Assembly (NCBI GenBank): GCA_964019155.1
Contig: OZ025240.1
Location: forward strand, 29,392,083 to 29,456,082
Length of the DNA: 64,000 bases
Origin: Osedax fenrisi
Taxonomy: Eukaryota > Annelida > Polychaeta > Sabellida > Siboglinidae
Direction of reading: 5' to 3'
The translations under genes and the position numbers were made by a program. Below, piece after piece: positions 22,651 through 35,906 of this stretch. Below the pieces are notes generated by a model. That model had not been told where the DNA came from. It did no database searches and saw only the letters and a program-made list of their open reading frames with translations. Position 1 is the stretch's first letter, and each line of letters opens with the position of its first letter.

Positions 22651-22900
22651 GATCAGAGCTTTAGAGAGTGTTAGATGGTTATTCTTTGAATCGGGATATC
22701 TGTAGTAATATCAGGGAGTCTCCCTGGTAATATTTAATTATTATAATTATTAGCCAATACACATATTAACATTTCTATATTTCTATATATCTATGGTATT
22801 ATGTAATGATATTACATAATACCATAGAATAATAGCCATAAAAGATAACAATAATTGAGTATAAATTTAATTCAGTATTATTATATAATATACTCATAAT
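22651..22900. repeat. Duplicated segment, copy 1, with GGGAGTCTCCC palindrome
   Basis: Contains GATGATCAGAGCTTTAGAGA, the palindrome CAGGGAGTCTCCCTG, and ATTACATAATACCATAGAAT. A second copy lies at 23511-23760 beyond a microsatellite. No coding content is visible. Confidence 0.75.
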
Positions 22901-22995
22901 TAGCATAATATGATATATGACCTAGTTTACATAGTGCACAAGGCTGTTATTACACAACTGTATATGTAATTCAGGGACAAAGAAACCATATTAAA

Positions 22996-23066
22996 TATAT
23001 ATATATATAAATATCCATACACACACAAACATATATATACACACAAAACATACATACACACATACA

Positions 23067-23158
<92 letters not shown>

Positions 23159-23167
23159 AACACATAT

Positions 23168-23229
<62 letters not shown>

Positions 23230-23300
23230 CAAATACACACACACACATCCACATATACAAACACATACACACACACACAAACACACACACGCACACACAT

Positions 23301-23371
<71 letters not shown>

Positions 23372-23428
23372 AACACATATATATATACATATATATATAT
23401 ATATAATATATATATATATATATACATA

Positions 23429-23469
<41 letters not shown>

Positions 23470-23510
23470 ATCCACATATACAAACACATACACACACACA
23501 CACACATATA
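22996..23510. repeat. 515-bp compound TA/AC microsatellite
   Basis: Long (TA)n tracts alternate with (CA)n and CACATAAACACA interruptions. It separates the two copies of the duplicated segment. Minus-strand reading frames of 170-180 codons here are repeat artefacts. Confidence 0.95.
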
Positions 23511-23760
23511 TGATGAGCAGAGAATTAGAGAGTATTTGATGGCTATTCAATATCAGGGAGTCTCCCTGGTAATATTTAATTATTATAATTATTATATGTA
23601 TTAGCCAATACATATATTACCATATGCAATGATATTACATAATACCATAGCATAATTATGCTATTAATAGCCATAAAAGATAACAATAATTGAGTATAAA
23701 TTAATTTAATTCAGTTTTATTATAATATACTCACAATTATTAGAATTGCAGCATAATAGC
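23511..23760. repeat. Duplicated segment, copy 2
   Basis: Repeats TGATGAGCAGAGAATTAGAG, CAGGGAGTCTCCCTGGTAAT and CCATAAAAGATAACAATAAT from copy 1 with small indels. Confidence 0.75.
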
Positions 23761-23960
23761 AGCATAATATATTTTTAAAATTAATAGCAGCATAATATTA
23801 GCATAATCTTGTTCGTTGATAGTAAAGATCATTTGATCCCTTTTATTTATTATTAATAATTAATATTACTAATTAATTACTTTTATTTATTTTCTAGATA
23901 CTTTTTGTATATGTATATTATATATACATTGTATATATAAATTAATATTTTATTTCAATG

Positions 23961-23964
<4 letters not shown>

Positions 23965-24024
<60 letters not shown>
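23965..24024. repeat. TA microsatellite
   Basis: About 60 bp of uninterrupted TA, flanked by ATGTAAATA on one side and TTTACATAT on the other, so the tract and its flanks form one long palindrome. Confidence 0.9.
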
Positions 24025-24028
<4 letters not shown>

Positions 24029-25164
24029 CATATAATATGTGATAGTTATTATTTTGATATTTTATTATTATTGAATAAGTAAATTAATATAAAATATAAA
24101 AAATAAATTTATAGAATATTATTAAGGAATAATAATTATTAACATATAAAATGTATATACAACATCGCGATACATCTATATATTCTATAGAATCGCATAT
24201 TTAATTATTTAGAAAGCTAACATTATCATAATGTTAAACATTATTATATATTTTGATATAATGTCAATAACCGCTATTAATCTGAAATCACTATTTAATA
24301 TATATATATAATCATATGTATTTTGTTAATACATTTATAACTTATTAAATATTAAAATTGCATATTAATAACTCATTAAATTAATAAACAATGTAAAATA
24401 GATAAATAAATGATATGATAATATATAATTTTAATTTCTCACCGTATTTTATTCTACCTTAGGAGAATTATTTAATGGAATATCTTTCTAAATTGATATA
24501 ATAAATAAAAGTTCTATATCTTCATTTATATTTTGTTATTAAATTATAAATTAATACAAATATAAACGGATTATAACAATACATTATCAAACGAATATTG
24601 TGCGTGTGTATGTATGATAGAATATAATAAGAATTTGATTTCTTATAAAAATGAGGTAAAATTGGCTGAAAATATATATCGCCACCTACTGGATTTTCCA
24701 CGGAACTACGATATTGACGTTATCCACAACACCCTACCTAGCTTAAATATTAGATATTTTAGTATGTCACTAAAAGTACTATTAAATAATATATATTTAC
24801 AAATATGTTAAATAGAAATATACATATATTAGATAATAAGTCATTTTAAGTGCACACAAATGTTGGTATATTTAAAAATCCATATTTAAAAAGATAAGGG
24901 TGTCTTATCCACAACACCCGAAAACTCTCCACAACCCCCTTCCTTCCCCTATATAGAAATTCAATAAATTCAATTCTAGTAATAAAAATATACAATTCGG
25001 TTATTCGGTTAAACTAATATCAATATTAAATGTATTCGTACACTTAACAATGTCATATATATAATATATATATAATATAATATAATAATAATAATAATAA
25101 TATGATTAATATATCTATTATTAAATATATTTTAAATATATGATATTATATATTTATATGGTAG

Positions 25165-25217
25165 GTGTACTTGAAATTCAAGCGATAACAAATCAACTCT
25201 TGGAGAAAGAATCTGAT
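25165..25217 (+). CDS. Orphan exon candidate
   Basis: Between a GGTAG acceptor and a GTAAGC donor, one frame reads VLEIQAITNQLLEKESD (17 codons, phase 1 to 0). The borders are good, but no partner exon was identified. The Leu/Glu pattern loosely recalls exon 6 of the DUF4806 gene. It could belong to a decayed transposon gene or be chance. Confidence 0.25.
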
Positions 25218-25331
25218 GTAAGCGAATAAGAAAACTTGATGCTAAACTTAGAAGAATAATGTAAATTATAGACAATTCTGGATTCAAACTAAATATTAAC
25301 ACATAGAAAATATGTATTAATGTTGAAACTG

Positions 25332-25364
<33 letters not shown>

Positions 25365-26025
25365 ATATATATAGAAATAATTTCGTTCTGATAATTAATA
25401 TACTGGATATAAATATGCTTCCAAATTGTAATTTTGTATACAATATTAATATTATATGTTTTAATAATAAATTCAATTACATTATTTTTATTAAATCTTA
25501 TAACATATCTATAAAGTATAGATTGTTAATTAATTTTCATATTAATCAACTAATAGACATTTTATCGATTTAGAAAAAATTTCATATTTCATTTATCGGC
25601 ATAATATAATAAATATAAATTAGTAAATAAATACCATAAATAATAGTTTTCAATTTATGTGACTACCACTTCTCCTACTGTATATTTAGTGTAATAAGTA
25701 TTATAAAATATCTTATTAAGAACCTATTTTATCTATGATTTATTCTAATAATGTATTGTACATATCACCTAAATATAAAATATAGTTTACAACAAAATAT
25801 TTATTTATACAAATAATTGAATAGTTTAAACACACTTAAGAGTGATAATTGTAAGTAGTATTTAACACAATCATCTCATTGACTATGATATACTTTATAC
25901 CCATTTTCAATACTTTCAATACCATATAATGAATATTTCTTACTTAGATATGTTTTAAATGCAGGCCTACATATTAATAGATATTATTAAATGTTATAAT
26001 AATAGTGTTTCTATTTACATATGAA

Positions 26026-26072
<47 letters not shown>

Positions 26073-26229
26073 TATCACTATCATCCATATAAGAAGTGGT
26101 ATTGCATTTATGGCAATATTATATACACATTTTATATAATATTCTAAATAATAACAGCACTTTAATTTTCAGTATATTTATAGTTTTCCATGGGTGTTTG
26201 TGTTTACTATAATTAATGATTACATTAAC

Positions 26230-26487
26230 TTTATATCAGAGATTTTCTGAAGGATAAATCTTTTAAAGCACAACATATTGCTCTGTGAAATGCTTCGCAA
26301 ACTTGTCGTGTTCTTGGACAATTTTCTACGATTAAATTTGTATAATTCTTATATCATATATTCTTGGTTATACGGTATTACGATTTGTCACTTATCAAAC
26401 TTGTATCCAGTTCATCATGTATCATTATCACTATCCTCTATATATTCATATACTATTTCATCAAGTTCGCCTTCATTAAAAATTTAA
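26230..26487 (-). pseudogene. Possible coding relic, minus strand
   Basis: Two minus-strand frames contain non-random segments: EGELDEIVYEYIEDSDNDT, then, after stops and a frame change, ENCPRTRQVCEAFHRAICCA and LKDLSFRKSLI. The order (acidic, then Cys/His/Arg-rich) suggests a decayed transposase or host exon. No family was recognised. Confidence 0.25.
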
Positions 26488-27049
26488 GCTTACTTTAAAT
26501 TATATAGCTTACTTACCATAAATTATGATTGTTAAAAAAAACTATTTAACCTGATGTCTTATGGAATTACTTATGCCCTAATTTATTGTACAGTTTAGAT
26601 ATAACTAATAATTTAATCTACTTTAAATAATGTCATATGGATAATTTGTACAAAACTGTACATCTCTGTTATATAAGTAATATTTGCATATATACAATAC
26701 TATAGTACATATTCTTATATTAATATATGTAATAAAAAATAAAAATTGAATATAATATTTTTAAAATTTAAAATTCAATTATCCTTGAATTTATATTTGG
26801 GATCCTACTATGACGTCATAATTAATTTCTCTTTTTATATTTCGTTTTTTGATTAAAACACATTATTTTGGTATAAATAAGTATTATTTCAATATTTTAT
26901 TAATAGAGATTTATTTATACCAGATTATATTAATATTGATAATATATTTTCATACATATTATGCTTTAAATAAACCCCAAAGGAAATAATTCGATTATAT
27001 CTTTTATAATTCATTTTTCATTACCAACATGGTAATATTTATATACAAT

Positions 27050-27195
27050 GCTAATTATTTAATATCCAATATTATAATATGCTATTATAACACTATAAAT
27101 GTGAATTTAAAATATGGGCGATATTAGAGGGGTCTATGTTCATTTGGTATCATATAGATAGTTGGTATCATATCAATACGACACCGACTATAGTG
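27050..27195 (-). repeat. Dispersed repeat, copy A
   Basis: The reverse complement contains GGTGTCGTATTGATATGATA, CCAACTATCTATATGATACC, then TAGTGTTATAATA and AATATTGGATATTAAATAAT. The same order occurs on the + strand at about 51180-51345. Unknown family, non-coding. Confidence 0.7.
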
Positions 27196-27546
27196 TATGG
27201 AAAACTACATATTTATTAATTTATTAAAAATGTGGTGGATATTGATTATTATAAAATATATGGGTATTATATTTATTTTAAAAATTGAAGATTATATTTA
27301 TATTAATGTATTTTATATTTTTAAATGATTTGCTAATTAATTCACTTAGAATATGTTTTTAAAAATTTGTTAAATACGTATAAATTACATACTTAATTTA
27401 GATTATTTTTTTTAAATTCTAGAGTTTATCAATTAATATAAAATTAAAAAATATAAGTCATTCGGAATGTCTCATTCATGGATTATTTTATAATGAATTC
27501 ATTTATTTTTTAAATAAATATTGTGTATATACATATATGTGAGTAC

Positions 27547-27578
<32 letters not shown>

Positions 27579-27599
27579 TTTTGTTTTTGTTTTTTATTA

Positions 27600-27665
27600 T
27601 CTAACGACGCCTATAACCACACCGTGTTTCTGTAGTCAATAAACTATATTTAGGATAAATAAATA
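27600..27665 (+). mobile_element. LINE 3' end remnant
   Basis: GACGCCTATAACCACACCGT, TTCTGTAGTCAATAAAC and a short AAATAAATAA tail resemble the 3' end of the LINE at 36430-37210 (GACGCACATAAACGTCCATC, TTCTGAGTCAATAAACC). Only the last 60 bp or so remain. Confidence 0.5.
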
Positions 27666-27713
<48 letters not shown>

Positions 27714-27743
27714 AAACATATATTTAATATATAATACCTACAG

Positions 27744-27896
27744 TTAAACGATCAGTACCAATTTCCTTATTTCACACGAACTATACCTTCTGATAATTAC
27801 CAAGCACAAGCAATTGTTGATATTATTTCAAGGTATGGATGGACATATGTCACTGTTCTTTCATCATTAGGATCATACGGAGAAAATGGAGGAGAG
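27744..27896 (+). CDS. Class C GPCR exon (ligand lobe, FPYF...GSYGE)
   Basis: Phase 0 to 0, 51 codons. LNDQYQFPYFTRTIPSDNYQ, then AIVDIISRYGWTYVTVLSSL and GSYGENGGE, matching the mGluR hinge region. Preceding exons were not identified. Confidence 0.9.
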
Positions 27897-28189
27897 GTTA
27901 ATAATAATAATACTTTTAATTATAATATTAATAATAATATATATCTATTATTCTTATGTATTATGAATATATTGTATACTAATGAAATGATCATTTAATG
28001 TGATAACAACTTTTGTCTACAACAATTATATCATAATATTAATTTTAAATAGGTTAAATAATTATAGTTTTAATTATTAATATATAATAATATAGAGTAA
28101 CATGTATTATTTAGATAATATAGAGTCTATATATGTACTTGATAGCAACAAATAATCAAACTTTATAACTTTTAAGTCCATAAATATTA

Positions 28190-28228
<39 letters not shown>

Positions 28229-29677
28229 ATAACATATTTATTAATTGAATGATATAAAATTATATTACATATATATTATAAAATATTATATTGCATAACA
28301 TATACTTTTACAACTTATATTATAATTGAATAGGCTGTGGTAAAATTGGCAAATGAGCGAGGAATTTGTATAGCATATACGGCAAAAATTCACAAATCGT
28401 ATAGCGATACATTTTATCATAAGGTTTCAAATAAGATAGTTTCAGATACTAAATCGAATGTAATTGTTTTATTCATGCAGGTTAAATAATTAATATATAT
28501 TGATTAATACTATATGTCCATATAACTTATTGTCAACAAAGTTACTTTATACATATATTACATATATAAATATATATTCATATATTAATTAGCTTTTAAA
28601 TAATGCATGTAGGTAAATTATATGTTTTATAGATGTATAACTTAAATATTATGTAATCTAATTAATGTATATTAATATATATATATATATAAATATATTA
28701 AACTTGTATTTATGGTGTATATTATTTATTAGATTTTAGATATTTATAAATAATTACATCGAAAGTATCATCTATCTGTATGTTTATTCAATTTAATTAT
28801 TAATATTTTAGTATAGAAACCTTACTCTATATAAAATAATATATCTACATAATTACACTAATATTAGTAATTATATAATATAATAAATATCATATTAAAT
28901 ATAGAATATGTAATTGAAATGAACACATAATTAATAACCTTTCCATAAACTCAACAAATTGTGTATCCTATTTTCTCATAACAATATTAATGATATTTGT
29001 AACGGTATATATTATATATATACAATAATATTTAAAACTATCCATTGTAAATGTATACTTTCACATTATATTATTAGTTACAATTATTCTATTAAACTAT
29101 ATAGCTCACAATAATTACGAATATTCTCCTTATAAAGAGAATATTCTATATGAATATAAAGAGTATATATACGTTATTTAACTTCTGATTTTATTAAAAT
29201 ACCTTATTTTTAATTAAAATCTCATAAATTTATTTATCATATTATATTCCTATTATTACATTATTAATTATCCTACCATGACAATACATAACTATTGCAC
29301 CAAACTCAAATAGTCTAACAGTATTACTCTTTCTCTACTAAATAACTACCAAAGTAGCTAAGTTTACTTTCATACTAATGCAAGGTGAACACTTACCGAA
29401 TAATTAATATAGCAGTCAATCTACTGATGCGACTCAGATATTAATATGTAATTATTTTTATTATTTTTTTTTTACAAAATTATCATATCATATCGTTACC
29501 AACGTGTACAAATTTATGAGATTTAAATCATATTAATGTGATGTATGTATTGCCATTGGTTATATATTAAGTAGTCTTATATTTATAATATTACCTCACT
29601 AAACCATACCCTTATTTAAATTTAATATTTAAACTTAAACTAAACGTGTAAACTAATAATTCACTTATTAACATAAT

Positions 29678-29708
<31 letters not shown>

Positions 29709-30862
29709 CTAAACTCTATTTATTTTATTTTATTATAATTCAAATATCCTCTTTTATATAATATTATAATTCATAATATTATATTTGTTCATTAATTTTA
29801 CTACTATTATTTTAAATCTAATATAATATATTTCAATATATTTCATATTTCATTTCACATGTATATGCAATTTTTACTAAATGATACATCTTCGTTATAA
29901 TATACCCCTTATTTATTATTAGTTGTATATATATACAAATAAATTCATTAAATTAAATAGGGTTCGCATATTATACCGTTGCTTAATAAACCGAAAATTG
30001 ATCTTCCAAATGGAAGAAAATTAATATTCATTTGCTCGGATGGTATATTCGATATATATTTTGACAAATTTACCGATTTTGCAATAGGAACTTTCTTTAT
30101 ATCAGTTAGTTAATTTAAACGTATACATTTGTTATTATTATGCATTTTAATAATGTATTAATTATATGATAAATAAAAAATTATTGTCAATAGCTATTTA
30201 ATTTGTATAATAACATATGTTCTTATTTTAATTAAAACACATATATTTGATTATATTTAAACAAATTAAATACTTCATGTTTTATTAATATTTCTATAAA
30301 TTTTAAATTAAATTGAAATTTGTTACAAATATTAGTATTTCAATTTATTTAGTAGTTATTAAATATTTATAATAGTATGTTCTTTTAATATTGTAATAAT
30401 CCCAGTAATATATTAATATAATAATTAAATAATGTAAACAATTTTTTTTTTTACAAGAATGGTGGTTTATATAGGTGCTACAGGTGCTATAGCATACTAG
30501 ATATAGGTGATATGTAATCTTTATCTAGTATATAAGTATGCTATTAGAGTGCGCATTTTTCAATTATATCTATATCAATCAACTTAGACAGCATATATAC
30601 ATGAGTTGTGTAATTATAGATAGTAGTATATATTAGGATATATGTTTATATTCTAAATGTGCAGTAAATGTATAATACATATTAAATATATAGTTCATGT
30701 TAAATATATTATTCATACTAGCTCGAATAGAAATATTGTATATTATTTAATCTAATGTGATATAACTGTATCTAAAAATTCGATCGAATTACAATTGTAA
30801 ATTATATATAACGCACTATGCTCGAAATTAAATTAAATAAATTATAATAAAAATAATTTACC

Positions 30863-30915
<53 letters not shown>

Positions 30916-31720
30916 ATTACTATAATATATTAATAAATGTGGAACTACTCAATATATCATATTACTTATGTTTCATAGTTGGTTTCATAGTATACTATAA
31001 TAAATTAAACTATAGTTTCATCCTATTTATCAATATTATACATTGTTTGTTACTTTTTAAATAAACTTCCACATATTAAGTATGTACATACATTTCATAT
31101 ATCTTTATCTACCACTATCATTATATTCCTTCTCTATTATTATCTATTTAGCATACCAACTATATATCTCTATCTCCATATATATATATATATATAAAGC
31201 ATACTTGTAAAAAGTATAATAATACATAATTAGCTCTACTCTATTCATGCGGATGAGTCATTTTATACAAAATGGAACGATATAGGCCCATATTCTTATA
31301 GAAATAATCAAACGGATTGGTATAGATTAACTTTTGAAGATCATTTTCAATGCAGGTTTTAGTACTTTATATATATACTTTATACATATAATTAAACAAT
31401 TTTTATTAGTGATGTATTAGTCTGTATATAGTTATATATATTACTGTATTTTACTTAATTATATTTAATATATATAAAATAAACATTTGTGAACACAAAT
31501 ATTAAATATATAATTTAATAATAAGTATATATTATTAACCGAGTTATGTACTTATGCACATTTACAGTACACATGGTATTGAAGGAATTCCTGTATGCAG
31601 TTCATCATTGAAAATTAAAGATATTATAAATTATAAAAATCATTATGCAAGTTTGTTCAGTGTTCCTACATTAAAAATTATTGAAGCTTTACATATATAT
31701 TATAATGAATATTGTCCTGG

Positions 31721-31771
<51 letters not shown>

Positions 31772-34144
31772 GGAATACATTATTAATCGTTAAAAGAGCA
31801 CCCCTACAAAAATATAATATGTGCTTATAAAAATATAAATACTTATCAAATTGTATACCTAAATATTTATGTGTATCACATGTTTTAATTACCGTATTAT
31901 CTATATAGTAGGTTGGCATATATATATACTATTTAATGTCATTATTGTTATTTTATGGTAGGCGATATCGAGTTGCCAACTAATGCTCCATGATAAAAAT
32001 GAATGTATCGCTATTTGCATGTGATTTCTATCAGATAGATATTTAGATTGTAGGTGAATTTTTGTATCATCTACAAATAGCTACATTTTTATTTTATCAG
32101 TAAATAAATTAGTTATATCATTAATAAAAATAATAAATAGAATGGGTCAATAACTTAGCCCTGAGGCACGCCCAATAATATATTTTTAAATTTAGAATAT
32201 GTATAATTTATTTTGACTGATTGTTTTCTATTAGTTAAAAAACTCTCAATCCATTTATAAATATTACCAGATATGCCAATATCTTTGATTTTAACGAGAA
32301 TTTTGTGTGTGATACTTTATCGAAAGCTTTTTTAAAGTCGAAATAAATGATATCTATAAATTTGTTATCATTAATAGCTGATATCCATGTTTTCAAGCAA
32401 TATATCAATTGTAATTCAACAGACTTACCTCTTGTATTATTATTATTATTATTATTATTTTTATCTAAAAAAAATTCCCCATACATATCACATTTTTATA
32501 ATATATTTATTGAATTATTAATTGTTTTCAGTATATCAAAATGTATAATTTATTCATACTTGTTGTATTCAAAATATAATTTTTAGAAGTTTTTAACGGA
32601 CATTATTCGAGGGATTATATTATTAAATGTTCGGAAAAAATTAATTTATTTCCATATATTGAATCTGTGATACCGCTAGCATTGAAAAAATATAATATAC
32701 AACAATTACAGGTTATATATTAAATTATAGTTATAGTGATGTAATAGAGTAGGATGTTTATAAGGATTCATAAATAGATATGTAAACATAAATACACCGT
32801 CCTTTTAACGATTTTAACAATTGTAACGATTAAAGCCCAGGAGAATGTCGTGTTCATATTATTCACATATTCATTATTCGAGGGATTATATTATTAAATG
32901 TTCGGAAAAAATTAATTTATTTCCATATATTGAATCTGTGATACCGCTAGCATTGAAAAAATATAATATACAACAATTACAAGTTATATATTAAATTATA
33001 GTTATAGTGATGTAATAGAGTAGGATGTTTATAAGGATTAATAAATAGATATGTAAACATAAATACACCGTCCTTTTAACGATTTTAACAATTGTAACGA
33101 TTAAAGCCCAGGAGAATTTCGTATTCATATTTATACATTTTCAAATACTCATTACCACATGCATTTATATATGACATATTTATTTTGTAACATATATGTA
33201 ATTTTAATAAAATAGTATTGTATGATACAAATCCATTTTTAATATAATTTAATGTTCAGTGATATTTATAACAATAATATTTTGTTAATTAAAAAAATAA
33301 AGTACGATCTTTATTTTTAAGTATTGAGTTTTTATTTATACACTTAATAATATATACTAAGTTAACTGTTATAATACAATCATATATAGTAAGTTATATG
33401 CATAGTATTATTTAATAATTATCTATAGAAATATTATTATATTTGACTACATATTCAATAAGTCATATATATTATATTAATACTATTTTATTATTTTAAA
33501 GTTATTAATTAATTAATTAATTACTATTTCAATTAATAATATCATATTAAATATAGTAAATAAATATGAATTAAAAATGTTGTATATCTTTTCAAAATCT
33601 TTAAAAAATAAAAAACAACATTAAAGAATTTCTATAGAATTTGAAGAATTTATAATATTAATGTTTGATAATAAAACAATTTTAGTTCCGACATTGACGT
33701 TACGTATATTTCTATCGAAGTTTAAACCATATATATATACATATTAATAGGCTTACTTTCAGACTATATATGCTATGTGAATGCAAACAAACTTGAATAT
33801 ACATTGGATGATGGCGAATGACGTCGTCAGATAAATATTATATTTGATATTTATTTGATTTAATTTCAGTATCTACTTTGTTTAACTCATCAGTATAACT
33901 CGTCTCTACAAACATGTAAAAATAGTGTAAAATGTATAAATACAATTAATTACCATACGATACCTATATATTTATTAATAAATTGCATATATACGAAATA
34001 TATAGGCAGTATGTACCTATCTATACAATTAGTATGATGTGTTTTAAACCTTCTCAGTACCCATAAATGATAGTCGTTAAATTTGTAATACATCCTATAT
34101 ATTATATTTAAAATTAATATATGTTATAAATAAATATTATTATA

Positions 34145-34175
<31 letters not shown>

Positions 34176-34504
34176 CATATTTTTTATATATATATTATAT
34201 TAGTATTCTTTATATACTTATAAATATAATATACATACAATAATTATATAAATTATAATCAGTATACAAATGCACCTATGAAGTCAGTAATTGTCATTGG
34301 AACATGGGATATGGAACGAATGGGATTACGTTTTAATGATGATAACATAAGTTGGAACAATGAAAACAACATTCCCCCGACTTCTATTTGTGCTACCGAT
34401 TGTCTTATTCGTCAGTTCAAAATACAATTGGAGCTTAAATGTTGCTGGGAATGTAGGTTAATATATAATTGCATCATAGATATATTTATAAACACATACC
34501 CATA

Positions 34505-34550
<46 letters not shown>

Positions 34551-35857
34551 TATAATTTGTTTAACTACTTTTTTGATTTTTTAGACTGATTATGTCGGAG
34601 AATTTAGCCTTCCAATATATTTTAAGTTATTTATAAAATAGATATACCTTAAGGTATTATTAATTAATACTATAAGTACAAATAGTTATAGAAATATTGA
34701 GTTGAATGAATCAGAAACGAATGATGTGGTAGTATATTTACTTTATATAGAGCTTTTATAAGGTGAGTATTTATGGAGCACGATATTTATGGTGGTTGAT
34801 CATTGTAGAGATGCATTACTAAAGGCAGTCTGATACCCGTTATAATTATGGACATTATTTTATAAACTATACTATTTAGAAGTATAGGTGCAATATGGAC
34901 TTGATAATGAGTATCATATGATAGATGAAATATGATATAATTGTGATGGTTACAATTTATATAGTAGGTATTCGAGAATATGATGTATTATTACGTTGAA
35001 GTAGTTAACGATAATGCAGGATGCAGCTTTTATTGAGGTCATTGAGATTTAATGGAATTTTGGTTAGCATAAATTCTGTTTAAATGTTGATAATGAAACA
35101 TGATGAAATATGGGAGATGTATTTCGAGATATGTAGTTTAATCATAAATTAAATCAATATTCAGAAGATGAGATGAATATCGAATAGTATCAATATAACC
35201 AGAGCTGGGTACGATAATAAAAAATATATAATAGATACTACTACAATTACTTTAAAAAAAATCATAGTAGATACAATTACAAATACAGATTGTTATTAAT
35301 ATATACATCTTAGTAGATACACATATATTATAATTATATCTAAATTATTATAATTATGATTTATTTAGAATTTTATGATGAATGTATTAGAAAGTAGTTT
35401 AATTCTAAATTAATTATTATATAAAATATTTATCAAAATAATGTCTTTGTTTTCAATAAATTTATATAATGGTTTTTGAGAATAAATCACTATAATTGAT
35501 ATATCATAATTTTTAACAATGAATTAATTTCAATATTTACAAAAGATATTTTATTAAAAATATATTGATGATTTATAAAAAAAAATAGAAATTATATATT
35601 GAAATTAATTTATAATATGATATTATAAAATATTGATAACAAATACATATAATATCCAAATGATATATTATTTAAATATATTTGTTTACATAATTTTCTT
35701 AGTAGATACGTATCGTAGATACAATTTATGACAAATAGATACAATTATAATTACATTTTTAATTTGTATAATAGATACAAATACAAATACAAATGTATCT
35801 ACGATACTGATTTTTTGTCTTAATAGATACTGTATCGGCGATACTACCTAGCTCTGA

Positions 35858-35906
<49 letters not shown>

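Larger units (their letters stand above)
17998..24949. mobile_element. TA-flanked DNA transposon or composite, 6.95 kb, possibly pogo-like
   Basis: GGGGAAGGAAGGGTGTTGTGG at the left faces an inverted GGGGAAGGAAGGGGGTTGTGG at the right, both bordered by TATATA. The terminal word TGTTGTGGA recurs inside both ends (GTTGTGGAG near 18030, GGTGTTATGGA near 18387, TTATCCACAACACC near 24720 and 24905). The interior is mostly microsatellite and AT-rich DNA with one minus-strand zinc-finger-like remnant (19996-20137). It may be a single decayed autonomous element, or two ends that now lie together by chance. Confidence 0.55.

Noticed and set aside
22971..23613. Frames of 170-181 codons rich in Tyr, Ile, Cys and Val
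   Set aside because: These are TA and CA dinucleotide tracts read as codons. The same applies to the frames at 21281-21576 and 20197-20457.
24614..24811. 65-codon frame near the right end of the 6.95-kb element
   Set aside because: Short, no family resemblance, and it runs through the internal terminal-word repeat TTATCCACAACACC; probably non-coding.
33869..33930. Exon candidate YLLCLTHQYNSSLQTCKNS after a TTTCAG acceptor
   Set aside because: The flanking receptor exons (32587-32711 and 34263-34456) already join in phase and align without a gap to the family, so an extra exon is not needed. The donor is poor.
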